The position numbers were made by a program, and so were the translations under genes. Of a stretch of 19,664 nt of DNA, positions 1 to 7,216 are shown piece by piece. The first letter of the stretch is position 1; each line of letters opens with the position of its first letter. This DNA comes from DATJPD01 sp036394195 (lineage in GTDB: Bacteria > Pseudomonadota > Alphaproteobacteria > CACIAM-22H2), in assembly GCA_036394195.1 (NCBI GenBank), contig DASWFO010000084.1, forward strand, positions 1 to 19,664. The letters run 5' to 3'. The notes beneath the pieces are model-generated. The model had not been told where the DNA came from. It searched no databases and worked only from the letters and a program-made list of their open reading frames with translations.

Positions 1-56
1 GGCAACCAGACGGCGGCCATCGCCGCGATGAGCCCTGCCGCAACCGTCGCTTTCAT
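1..56 (-). CDS. N-terminal fragment of an exported protein (signal peptide only)
   Basis: Only the first 18 codons lie in the window. Read on the minus strand they give Met-Lys followed by an Ala/Val/Leu/Ile/Gly-rich stretch, which is the charged start and hydrophobic core of a Sec-type signal peptide. A strong ribosome binding site (GGGAGGGA) lies just upstream of the ATG at 56. The product is therefore secreted or periplasmic, but nothing of the mature protein is visible and no function can be assigned. It lies downstream of the glycosyltransferase-like gene on the same strand (65-bp gap) and could be co-transcribed with it. Confidence 0.6.
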   Translation of the reverse strand, partial: MKATVAAGLIAAMAAVWL

Positions 57-121
57 GGGGTCCCTCCCTGTTCCTCGCCGCGAGTGTCCCGCGCAACGGC
101 GCCCGATGTCGACTCAATGAT

Positions 122-1684
122 CTAGAGCCGGAGCGGCCCGACGTCGAACGATTTCATCTCGTCCCAGGCGGCACGGCAGATGGCGTTGATCTCGTTCTTC
201 AGGCGAACGCGGTCACGGTTGGTCTGCTGGGAGCGGCGGAATTCGCGGACACTCCGCTCGACCGCCTGGAGCTGTCCGGCGTCTTTGGGATCGAGCCGCC
301 AGCCTTCGTCGCCGTAATCAGTATCGTCGAACTGCTTGAAGATGTGCTCGTTGAGGTCCCAGCCCTGCACATTGAGCTGTTTCAGGTCGGCGTATTTCGC
401 GTCAAGGCCGGGCCGCGTCTCGAGCAGCGGCCGGGCGATCTCGTTGAGCACCGCGAGCTCCTTCTCCACCTGCACCCGCTTCTCGGACGGCAGCCGGTCG
501 CGCTTGATCTCGAGGATCGAGATCTTGTCGAACAACTCGCCGGGCGCCAGATCGACCGGCAGCCGCACGACCGGCTCGGCCGAGGGCGGTGCCGCCGACA
601 GGGCGTTGAAACCGCCGGCGATGCGCGCCGCAACCGGGTCGTGATCCTGCGCGCCGAGGACCTGCAGCTCCTCGATGTCGTAGTTCATGCCGTCGAACTT
701 CCGCTGGTACGCGTACGGATAGGTTCGGCGCACCGCCAGCGGATGCTGGAACTGATGGGCCGAGCCCGGCCCGATGCCGAGGGTCACGATCGTCTTGCGG
801 CAGCGGGTGCGCGACGAGGCGATCATGTTCATGAGCCCGCACAAGGTCCCCGCCGCCCAGCCGGCGTGCTCGAGAAACGGCAGCACGACATCGAGCGGCA
901 CCTGGATCAGCCGGGTCCCGGCGATCGGCTCGGTGCGGGCGCCGCGCCACGACCCGGAGCCGTTGGTGTAGACGTCCCATCCGGCCGCCTGCAGCTTCGG
1001 CACCACCGTCGCCCAGAACTCGTCCGCCACCGCCGGCCAAGAGTTGGCGTCCGGAAACAACAGCACCGACCGTCCGGGGCGGAGTCTAATCTCGCCTGCG
1101 AGAGTGGCGGCCGCGGCCCGCGCCTCGGGCGCAACCTCGGGCAGGGCCAGCGATGAGTCCAGCGGCAGACCCAGGAGGAGCATGTACATGCTCGCCTGCG
1201 ATACATGCTCGAGGGCGGTGAAGAAATCCGCCCGCGCGTCAGTGACGTGATTTGGATGCGGGAAACACGCCTCGTTCAGAACCAGCCGGGAGGGCAGGCG
1301 AAGCGAACTCAGCTCTATGTGAACCGCGTTCAGGTAAAGGTCTTCCAGCCCGATGATGCGGTCGAAATGCCGCTTGAACATCAGCGCGGCGGGGAACGCC
1401 GACGACTTGACCACGAGGACCAGTTCCTTGCCGTCCGCGCAGTGAACCCGCCGGAACGCCTCGCCCAGCGCGCCCAGCAGATAGGTGTCGCCCAGCGAAT
1501 AGGGATTCACCAGGATCCAGGCGTCTTTTTTGTCGCGCACGAGGCCCTGTCCAAGGGCGGCGTAAAAGCCGTTCCCCACCACGCGTGGCGACAGCGGCTT
1601 GTAGAGGAACGGCAGCACTAGCGGACGCGTGCGCGTCCAGATCTGTCCGGTCGCCTGGAAGTTGCTGAAGAAGTCGCTGCTCAT
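122..1684 (-). CDS. GT9-like glycosyltransferase domain fused to a DUF6165-type domain
   Basis: The 520-aa protein appears to have two parts. Residues about 55-320 resemble the heptosyltransferase-like GT9 fold: VNPYSLGDTYLLGAL near 59-73 matches the N-terminal 'LGDTL' loop of that family, and the stretch near 207-240 (LLFPDANSWP, then a Trp/Pro-rich helix and strand) looks like the start of the second Rossmann half. Residues about 373-513 match what I recall of DUF6165: APGELFDKISILEIKRDR at 380-397 and RDRVRLKNEIN near 490-500. The GT9-like half lacks obvious export signals, so a cytoplasmic role in cell-surface glycan assembly is plausible, but the acceptor and sugar are unknown. The start at 1684 is preceded by a G-rich Shine-Dalgarno run. 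The GT9 assignment is weaker than the DUF6165 one. The gene is divergent from the PhyH-like gene at 1815. Confidence 0.75.
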   Translation of the reverse strand: MSSDFFSNFQATGQIWTRTRPLVLPFLYKPLSPRVVGNGFYAALGQGLVRDKKDAWILVNPYSLGDTYLLGALGEAFRRVHCADGKELVLVVKSSAFPAALMFKRHFDRIIGLEDLYLNAVHIELSSLRLPSRLVLNEACFPHPNHVTDARADFFTALEHVSQASMYMLLLGLPLDSSLALPEVAPEARAAAATLAGEIRLRPGRSVLLFPDANSWPAVADEFWATVVPKLQAAGWDVYTNGSGSWRGARTEPIAGTRLIQVPLDVVLPFLEHAGWAAGTLCGLMNMIASSRTRCRKTIVTLGIGPGSAHQFQHPLAVRRTYPYAYQRKFDGMNYDIEELQVLGAQDHDPVAARIAGGFNALSAAPPSAEPVVRLPVDLAPGELFDKISILEIKRDRLPSEKRVQVEKELAVLNEIARPLLETRPGLDAKYADLKQLNVQGWDLNEHIFKQFDDTDYGDEGWRLDPKDAGQLQAVERSVREFRRSQQTNRDRVRLKNEINAICRAAWDEMKSFDVGPLRL

Positions 1685-1738
1685 GGCCCCCCGGCGCGGC
1701 CAACGGCTCGGGCAGCGCCGATTCCCTGTCTTGCAGCC

Positions 1739-1767
1739 GTTATATCTAGCCCCTGCGGAAGTGTCTC
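1739..1767 (-). promoter_or_regulatory. Candidate sigma70-type promoter for the GT9/DUF6165 gene
   Basis: On the minus strand, GAGACA (1767-1762, 4/6 to consensus) is separated by 17 bp from TATAAC (1744-1739, 5/6). Initiation near 1731 would give a leader of about 47 nt. The 130-bp intergenic region 1685-1814 is divergent. For the plus-strand gene only an isolated TAAAAT at 1770-1775 is seen, with no convincing -35. Confidence 0.35.
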
Positions 1768-1814
1768 CCTAAAATGTCGGAAACGGCGAGGGGCGGAGTC
1801 GTCCGCAAAAGGGC

Positions 1815-2831
1815 ATGTCGAATCCCAGCGCTGCCGATCCTGTAGCGGTCCACGCGCTCGAGGCGCTGGAGATCCGGCGTCTCTCGGTCGCGTTGAACGA
1901 GCTGCAGGTGGCCCTGCCCTACACCGTGTGGCCCTATATGGCCCAGAGCCTGGCCGCGGCGACCGCACGTCTCGTCCCCGAATTCGCCGGCCCGAAACCC
2001 GACGCCTACGACCCGAAGCTTCATCTGTTGCGCAACCAGGGCATCGCCGACCTGGGGACGGCCCTCGACAGCCGGCAAGTCGCGGAGGTCCAGGCCTATT
2101 TCGCGTCCCGTCCGTGTTTTGCCGCGCACGTGGCAGCGAAAAGCGACGGACAGGAACGAACCGTCGAAGAGTGTGCCGCGCTCGGGCCGCAGGCGTCGTA
2201 CCGGCTGGCGGACATCATCCGCGCGCCGCACCTGATCGAACTGGCCAACCGCGACGACATCCTCGCGCTGGCCGAGAGCTATCTCGGCTGCGTGCCCTCC
2301 ATTTATTCGATGAATGCGTTCTGGACGTTTCCCGGCGCGCCGGGACTGATCCCGGGATTGCAGACGTTTCATCGCGATTTCGACGATTTCCGCTTCTGCA
2401 CCATGTTCATTTTTCTCACCGGGGCCAGCCCCTCGGACGGCGCCCATTACTACATCCGCGGCACGCATCGACCCGATCTCATGCAGCGCCATATGCAGGG
2501 CATGGGACCGCCCGAGGCGGTGGCGGCGCGGATGGAGCAGCTCTTCGCCAAGCTCGCCATCATCGACGATGCGTTGCTCGACGTCTTCAGCCCGCAGATC
2601 ACCACCGTCGGCGGTCCGCCCGGCACCGTCGTTCTGGAGGACACCTACGGCCTGCACAAGGGCGACGTCCCCAAGACGCCGCGCCTGCTTGCCTGGGTGC
2701 GCTACGGGCTATATCGCAACGTGGCGCATCTGACGGACAGGATCGAGCCGCTGCCGCGCGGCGCCCTCGCCGGCCGCATTCCCGACACACCGCGGCACCG
2801 CTATATCAACCGCCTGGTCGTCGAGCCCTAA
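1815..2831 (+). CDS. Phytanoyl-CoA dioxygenase (PhyH)-like Fe(II)/2-oxoglutarate oxygenase
   Basis: This 338-aa cytoplasmic protein carries the facial-triad pattern of Fe(II)/2-oxoglutarate oxygenases. His186-Arg-Asp188 (in LQTFHRDFDDFRF) forms the HxD pair, His281 (in YGLHKGDVPKTPR) is the likely distal ligand, and Arg290 nine residues later is placed to hold 2-oxoglutarate. A GTHRP segment (216-220) corresponds to the 'GSHR' turn common in PhyH proteins. The Asp of the HxD pair is present, so hydroxylation rather than halogenation is expected. The substrate is unknown. The first 60 or so residues are helical and lie outside the usual core. No strong Shine-Dalgarno precedes the ATG. It shares strand and neighbourhood with the unknown 126-aa gene and the amino-acid ABC operon, which encodes a second, clearly different PhyH protein. 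Confidence 0.8.
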   Translation: MSNPSAADPVAVHALEALEIRRLSVALNELQVALPYTVWPYMAQSLAAATARLVPEFAGPKPDAYDPKLHLLRNQGIADLGTALDSRQVAEVQAYFASRPCFAAHVAAKSDGQERTVEECAALGPQASYRLADIIRAPHLIELANRDDILALAESYLGCVPSIYSMNAFWTFPGAPGLIPGLQTFHRDFDDFRFCTMFIFLTGASPSDGAHYYIRGTHRPDLMQRHMQGMGPPEAVAARMEQLFAKLAIIDDALLDVFSPQITTVGGPPGTVVLEDTYGLHKGDVPKTPRLLAWVRYGLYRNVAHLTDRIEPLPRGALAGRIPDTPRHRYINRLVVEP

Positions 2832-2903
2832 CCCAGCGGCGCGCGGCGTTGCTCCGCCGCGGCGAACTGTCTAGGTTGCAGACGCGCCCAAGGAGAGATC
2901 GCG

Positions 2904-3284
2904 ATGAGCAATCTGTGGAAAACCGAAGCCGATCTGCGCGCCGAAAAGGCCAAGGCTGCCGGCGGCGCGGCACCGGCCAAGCTTGATGCGATACGCAAGA
3001 ACGAGCTGGACGGGCTCCTGAAGCGCCTGGGCTCGATCACGGCGGTGTTCCAGATGCGCGCCGATGGCGTCCCGGCGCCGGCGTTCCGCCGCATCCGCGA
3101 GCTGATGGACATCTACATCGCGGGCGGCATTCGCGCCGTCACCGAGGGCCAGGACTTCCTCGACCACGGGATCAAGCTCTCGGAATCGGAGATCGTCGAC
3201 GTGCATCGGCTGATGCGCGATATCTTCAATATCGACGTCGGCGGTATCGAGCACATGAAAGAGGGCGAGACCGAGAAGAAGTGA
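2904..3284 (+). CDS. Conserved-looking small protein of unknown function
   Basis: I do not recognise this 126-aa protein. A clear AAGGAGAG ribosome binding site precedes the ATG at 2904, and codon use matches the neighbours, so the gene looks real. The sequence is mostly helical. It has a Lys/Ala-rich start, a central part (near 30-85) with ELDGLLKRLGSITAVFQMR and RIRELMDIYIAGG, and a second helical part with SESEIVDVHRLMRDIFNID. It ends in a charged Glu/Lys tail. There is no signal peptide or membrane segment, so it is probably cytoplasmic, possibly a small oligomer or partner protein. It follows the PhyH-like gene by 72 bp and precedes the binding-protein gene by 118 bp. Confidence 0.7.
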   Translation: MSNLWKTEADLRAEKAKAAGGAAPAKLDAIRKNELDGLLKRLGSITAVFQMRADGVPAPAFRRIRELMDIYIAGGIRAVTEGQDFLDHGIKLSESEIVDVHRLMRDIFNIDVGGIEHMKEGETEKK

Positions 3285-3388
3285 CGCTGGCAGGCGTCGG
3301 TCCCCTAGCAAGCCCTCCGGGCCGTACCGGCGCTTTGGCCGCCGGGCTCATGGCATGCGGTTTGCTCGATTGCTCCCTCAGGCCACAC

Positions 3389-3395
3389 GAGGGAG
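3389..3395 (+). promoter_or_regulatory. Ribosome binding site fixing the binding-protein start
   Basis: GAGGGAG lies 7 nt before the ATG at 3403. The in-frame upstream ATG at 3355 has no comparable site, and using it would put 16 extra residues before the Tat signal. The site therefore decides the start. Confidence 0.75.
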
Positions 3396-3402
3396 ATCAA
3401 AG

Positions 3403-4260
3403 ATGCGCCAGCCCGTGGGTTCCCGCCTAACTCGGCGGCAGGTTCTTCAAACCGCTGCCTATGCTTCCGCCACGGCTTTGGTCGGCATGCCCCGCATGGG
3501 GCACGCGGCCACCCTGGATGAAATAAAGAAGCGCGGCTACATGATGGTCGCGACCGAAGACGACTACCGCCCGTTTGAATTCACCGACAACGGCAAGCCC
3601 ACCGGCTACGACCAGGAGCTGCTGGAGGCGTTCAAGAAGAAGGTCGGTTTCGAGATTCGCCAGGACATCGTGCCATGGACCGGCATCCTGCCCGGCGTCA
3701 CCACCGGCAAATATGACGCCGCGGTGACCGCCGTTCTGGTCACGGCCGAGCGTATGAAGACACTCGACTACTGCAGCCCGGTCGCGCAAACGGTCGACTA
3801 CTATCTGAAGCGCAAGGGCGATCCGAAGATCAAGGCGCTCAAGGACCTGAGCGGCCTATCCCTCGGTGTCGAAGCGGGCAGCGCCATGCTGAAGATGCTG
3901 CCGCAGCTCGACGACATGCTGAAGCCGACCGGCGGCAAGCTCGGCAAGGTCGTGCCCTACCAGGGCTATCCGGAGGCCTATCAGGACCTGGCGCTGGGCC
4001 GCATCGACTTCGTCGTCAACACCGACCTCAGCCTCAAATCCATCGTGAAAGAGAAGCCGGACGTGTTCGAGCTCGGCGAGGCGGTCTCGAAGCCAACCTA
4101 CATCGCGTGGCCGTTGCTCAAGGGCAACACGGCGCTGTTGGACCTGTTCAACGACTTCCTGCTCGGCGCGCGCAAGGACGGCTCGATGTACGCGCTGCAG
4201 AAGAAGTGGTTCGACACGACGTTCGAGTCCATGCCCGAAGGTGCGGTCGCCAACGTGTGA
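3403..4260 (+). CDS. Polar amino-acid ABC transporter, Tat-exported solute-binding protein
   Basis: This 285-aa family 3 solute-binding protein (SBP_bac_3) would capture an amino-acid-like ligand in the periplasm and deliver it to the permeases encoded next. The N-terminus has a twin-arginine signal (LTRRQVLQ, Arg11-Arg12), an alanine-rich core and a probable cleavage site near GHA-A (residues 33-36). The mature part begins TLDEIKKRGYMMVATEDDYRPFEF, the standard first strand of the family. Arg117 (in TAERMKTLDY) corresponds to the residue that usually binds the ligand carboxylate. Asp208 (in GRIDFVVNTD) corresponds to the one that usually binds the ammonium. Their retention argues for an alpha-amino-acid or close analogue, but side-chain specificity cannot be read. 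The stop codon overlaps the next gene's ATG. Confidence 0.9.
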   Translation: MRQPVGSRLTRRQVLQTAAYASATALVGMPRMGHAATLDEIKKRGYMMVATEDDYRPFEFTDNGKPTGYDQELLEAFKKKVGFEIRQDIVPWTGILPGVTTGKYDAAVTAVLVTAERMKTLDYCSPVAQTVDYYLKRKGDPKIKALKDLSGLSLGVEAGSAMLKMLPQLDDMLKPTGGKLGKVVPYQGYPEAYQDLALGRIDFVVNTDLSLKSIVKEKPDVFELGEAVSKPTYIAWPLLKGNTALLDLFNDFLLGARKDGSMYALQKKWFDTTFESMPEGAVANV

Positions 4261-4904
4261 TGGGCGTCGGCGACCTTCTGTCGCTGATCGAAGGGGCGGG
4301 CGTCACGATCGCGATTTCGCTGCTGGCGATCGCGATCGGCACGCCGCTCGGTCTCGGGCTGGCGCTGATCCGCTGGGCCGGCGTGCGCGGGCTGGATCCG
4401 CTCGTCGCCGCGGCCGTCAGCATCCTGCGCGCGACACCCTCGGTGACGCTCGTCCTCCTCGTCTATTACGCGCTCCCGACCGTGGGCTGGGACATCCCGC
4501 GCTTCGGCGCCGCCGTGGCCACCCTGTCGCTCGGCTCGATGGCCTATAACTGCGAGATCTGGCGCGGGGCCCTGCTCGCGTTCCCGAAAGATCAGCTCGA
4601 CGCGGCACTTGCCTTCGGGATGAGCCGGCGCTTGCGGTTCTCGCTGATCCTCCTGCCGCAGATTGCGCGCGCCGCCCTGCCGGCGCTGGTCAACGAGATG
4701 ACGCTGCTGATCAAGGTGAGCCCCGCCGTCGCGGTGATCGGCGTGGTCGAGACGACGCGGGCGGCGGTGCGCATCGGTGCCCGCACCTACAGCCCGATCC
4801 TGCCCTTCCTGGTGGCATTGGTCATTTACATGATCGTCATCGGCGGCTTTGTGATGGCGCAGCGGGCACTGGAGCGCCGCCCACAGGTGGCAGTGTACGC
4901 ATGA
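4260..4904 (+). CDS. Polar amino-acid ABC transporter permease (HisM/GlnP type)
   Basis: This 214-aa inner-membrane permease of the His/Glu/Gln/Arg/opine family has several hydrophobic segments (near 10-35, 48-75, 80-95, 150-165 and 178-200). The cytoplasmic coupling loop at about 110-133 (KDQLDAALAFGM...LILLPQ) is the EAA motif that docks on the ATPase, with Asp in place of Glu. The start is ATG 4260, which shares one base with the TGA of the binding-protein gene. An upstream in-frame ATG at 4107 would add 51 arginine-rich residues that are simply the binding-protein gene read in another frame, so I reject it. The end overlaps the second permease by 4 bp (ATGA), indicating translational coupling. 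Confidence 0.9.
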   Translation: MGVGDLLSLIEGAGVTIAISLLAIAIGTPLGLGLALIRWAGVRGLDPLVAAAVSILRATPSVTLVLLVYYALPTVGWDIPRFGAAVATLSLGSMAYNCEIWRGALLAFPKDQLDAALAFGMSRRLRFSLILLPQIARAALPALVNEMTLLIKVSPAVAVIGVVETTRAAVRIGARTYSPILPFLVALVIYMIVIGGFVMAQRALERRPQVAVYA

Positions 4905-5560
4905 GCTTCCACGGCATCGCGGTCGTGTGGGAGCAGCGCGAGCTGATGCTGAACGGGCTGGTCACGACGCTGCTCATCGCGGCGGTGTCCGCCGTGCTCG
5001 CCGCCCTTCTCGGCGTTGCCATCTTCACCATGCTGATCTCGCGTGTCCGCGGCGTGCCGCAGGCGTTCTCGGCAGTGATCGATCTCATGCGCTGCCTGCC
5101 GTTCATGCTCTTCTGCTACATGATCTACTACGCGCTGCCGGTGTTCGGCATCACGATCGAGAACATCGCCGCCGGCGTGCTGGCGCTGACGCTGTACAAC
5201 GCCTGCTACATCGCCGAGCTCCTGCGGGGCGCGTTCCAGGCCTTGCCGCGCGAAAATGTCGAGGCGGCGCACGCCTTCGGCTTTCATGGCTGGCGCCTGG
5301 TGGTGCGCATCATCCTGCCGCCGGTGGTGCTCGCCTCGGTGCCGATGCTCGGCAACCAGGTGGTCCAGATCATCAAGGACAGCGCGTTCCTGGTGATTAT
5401 CGCCGTGCAGGAGCTCACCTACGCCGCGAACGAGATCCAGGCCACGTACTATGTGCCGTTCGCCAGCTTCGTCTGCGCGGTTCTGCTTTATTGGTCGCTG
5501 TGCCTGGTCGTGGAGAGCGGGGTCCGCGCGGTCGTCCGCGTGGCCGAGCTGCGGCGCTGA
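4901..5560 (+). CDS. Polar amino-acid ABC transporter permease, second subunit
   Basis: This 219-aa integral membrane protein belongs to the same family as the preceding permease and would form the heterodimeric channel with it. Hydrophobic segments lie near 18-46, 65-82, 88-105, 140-170 and 185-205. The EAA loop is well preserved (ENVEAAHAFGFHGWRLVVRIILP, start about 118). The segment IIKDSAFLVIIAVQELTYAANE (157-178) matches the family pattern following the loop. The start overlaps the first permease gene by 4 bp. A 19-bp gap containing a GGAA-type ribosome binding site leads into the oxygenase gene, so the membrane and oxygenase genes are on one transcript. Confidence 0.9.
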   Translation: MSFHGIAVVWEQRELMLNGLVTTLLIAAVSAVLAALLGVAIFTMLISRVRGVPQAFSAVIDLMRCLPFMLFCYMIYYALPVFGITIENIAAGVLALTLYNACYIAELLRGAFQALPRENVEAAHAFGFHGWRLVVRIILPPVVLASVPMLGNQVVQIIKDSAFLVIIAVQELTYAANEIQATYYVPFASFVCAVLLYWSLCLVVESGVRAVVRVAELRR

Positions 5561-5579
5561 GCGGGCGGGAAGGAACATC

Positions 5580-6398
5580 ATGGGCCGACTTCTGACCGAT
5601 ACGCAGGTCGAGCATTTCAGACGCGAGGGCTGGCTGGCGCCGTTTCGTGCCATCGATGCGGACGAAGCGCGGCGCTGCGCCCAGCAGATCGAGGCCTATG
5701 AGGCGAAGCTGGGCGAGAACGCCAACCGCAGCCTGAAGATCAAGGGTCATCTGGCGATGCCGTGGCTGGTGGAGCTCGGCCGCAACCCGCGCATCCTGGA
5801 CGCGGTCGAGGACCTGATCGGGCCGGATATCCTGCTGTTCGGCGCCTCGATTTTCGCCAAGGAGGGCAACGACCGCGCCTACGTGTCCTGGCATCAGGAC
5901 AGCGCCTATTTCGGCCTCGAGCCGCACGCCGAGGTCACCGCCTGGGTGGCGTTCACGCCGAGCAACGCGGCCAACGGGGCGCTGCAGGTGCTGCCGCGCA
6001 GCCACACCGGACCCGACCTCCGCCACATCGAGACCTACGCGCCCGACAACATGCTGGCGCGGGGCCAGTCGCTCGAGGACATCGACGAGAGCACGGCGGT
6101 GATGATGGAGCTGGAGGCCGGCCAGTTCTCGCTGCATCACGAGCGGGCCGCGCACGGCTCGAAGACCAACAAGACCGGCCAGCGCCGCATCGGCTTCGCA
6201 TTCTTCTATATCCCGACGCATGTCCGCTCGACCACCGGCAAGCGCAGCGCGACCCTGGTGCGCGGGGTCGACCAGTTCCACCATTGGGGGACGGATCCGT
6301 TGCCGCGCTTCGATCTCGATCCGGTCGCCTTCGCCGCGATGCGGGCCGCCTGGGGCCAGTATCGCGACGGCGAGGTGAAGCAGGCGGCGGAGACATGA
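5580..6398 (+). CDS. PhyH-family Fe(II)/2-oxoglutarate oxygenase inside the transporter operon
   Basis: This 272-aa cytoplasmic oxygenase matches the phytanoyl-CoA dioxygenase/ectoine hydroxylase superfamily. His105-Gln-Asp107 (YVSWHQDSAYFGL) is the HxD pair, His192 (in AAHGSKTNKTGQRR) the third iron ligand, and Arg203, eleven residues later, the likely 2-oxoglutarate anchor. The stretch VTAWVAFTPSNAANGALQVLPRSH (119-142) is the typical core between them. The Asp rules against a halogenase of the SyrB2 kind. The start at 5580 follows AAGGAA; extending to 5451 would only add another gene's sequence read out of frame. The gene lies between the second permease and the ATPase and overlaps the ATPase by 4 bp, so its substrate is probably the transported compound or a product of it. 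The substrate identity is not readable. Confidence 0.88.
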   Translation: MGRLLTDTQVEHFRREGWLAPFRAIDADEARRCAQQIEAYEAKLGENANRSLKIKGHLAMPWLVELGRNPRILDAVEDLIGPDILLFGASIFAKEGNDRAYVSWHQDSAYFGLEPHAEVTAWVAFTPSNAANGALQVLPRSHTGPDLRHIETYAPDNMLARGQSLEDIDESTAVMMELEAGQFSLHHERAAHGSKTNKTGQRRIGFAFFYIPTHVRSTTGKRSATLVRGVDQFHHWGTDPLPRFDLDPVAFAAMRAAWGQYRDGEVKQAAET

Positions 6399-7213
6399 AC
6401 CGGGTGGCGGAGGACGCGACGCCGGTCCTGCAGATCACCGGCCTCGGTAAATCCTTCAAGGACCGTCAGGTTCTCGACGGCATCGACCTGTCGGTCTACG
6501 AGGGCGAGACGTTGTGCATCCTGGGGCCGTCGGGCTCCGGCAAATCGACCTTGTTGCGCTGCGTGAACTGGCTGGAGGTGCCGGACAGCGGGGCGGTCTA
6601 TCTGGCCGGCGAGCGGGTGGGCTTGCGCGCGGGCGGCCACGTGCCGATGTCGGACGCGGAGCTCGCGCGCCTGCGCGCCCGGATCGGCTTCGTGTTCCAG
6701 CAGTTTGCGCTGTGGCCGCACCTGACGGTGATCGAGAACGTGATGGCGGCGCCGCTCCATGTGCAGCGGCGGCCCCGCGCCGAGGTACGGCTCGAGGCGG
6801 AGGCGCTTCTCGCCAAGGTCGGCTTGCAAGACAAGCGGGACGACTATCCCGCTCGTCTCTCGGGCGGGCAGAAGCAGCGCGTCGGCATCGCCCGCGCCCT
6901 TGCCACCCGGCCACAGCTGTTGCTGTTCGATGAGCCGACCAGCGCGCTCGATCCGGAGCTGGTCGGCGAGGTGCTGACCGTGATGCGCGATCTCGCGGCG
7001 GACGGGATGACGATGGTCGTGGTGACGCACGAGATGGCCTTCGCACGCGAAGCGGCCGACCGCGTGGTCTTCATCGATCAGGGCCGCATCGTCGAGACCG
7101 CGACCCCAGAGATGTTCTTCGCCCATCCGCGGACGGACCGCGCGCGCCAGTTCCTGCTGCGCTTCAGCAGCGTCCAGCCGCCGGCAAATCCCGCCAGCCG
7201 GCGGGCGGTGTGA
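6395..7213 (+). CDS. Polar amino-acid ABC transporter ATP-binding protein
   Basis: This 272-aa cytoplasmic ATPase would power the two permeases. Walker A is GPSGSGKS (44-51), the Q-loop FQQF is near 101-104 with LWPHLTVIENV after it, the signature is LSGGQ (155-159), Walker B is LLLFDE (175-180) and the switch His is His212 (VVTHEMAFA). The motif set matches GlnQ/HisP-type subunits, which are usually 240-260 aa. The last 15 or so residues (SSVQPPANPASRRAV) are an extra tail. The ATG at 6395 overlaps the TGA of the oxygenase gene (ATGA). The gene ends 3 bp from the convergent exported-protein gene, and no hairpin terminator is visible there. Confidence 0.93.
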   Translation: MNRVAEDATPVLQITGLGKSFKDRQVLDGIDLSVYEGETLCILGPSGSGKSTLLRCVNWLEVPDSGAVYLAGERVGLRAGGHVPMSDAELARLRARIGFVFQQFALWPHLTVIENVMAAPLHVQRRPRAEVRLEAEALLAKVGLQDKRDDYPARLSGGQKQRVGIARALATRPQLLLFDEPTSALDPELVGEVLTVMRDLAADGMTMVVVTHEMAFAREAADRVVFIDQGRIVETATPEMFFAHPRTDRARQFLLRFSSVQPPANPASRRAV

Positions 7214-7216
7214 CGC

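Noticed and set aside
2904..3284. Considered a chorismate-mutase-like helical protein
   Set aside because: The helical pattern is only superficially similar. The Arg/Lys/Glu active-site arrangement of that family is not recognisable.
3327..3345. Small inverted repeat CCGGCG-N7-CGCCGG before the binding-protein gene, considered as a terminator
   Set aside because: The arms are only 6 bp and no T-run follows. In sequence this GC-rich such repeats are expected by chance.
4107..4259. Upstream ATG extension of the first permease
   Set aside because: The extra 51 residues are Arg/Gly-rich and overlap the binding-protein coding sequence. ATG 4260 overlaps the preceding stop in the usual operon manner.
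5762..6394. Upstream extension of the ATPase gene inside the oxygenase gene
   Set aside because: The added sequence is frame-shifted oxygenase coding sequence. The ATG at 6395 overlaps the oxygenase stop and starts a normal-length ATPase.
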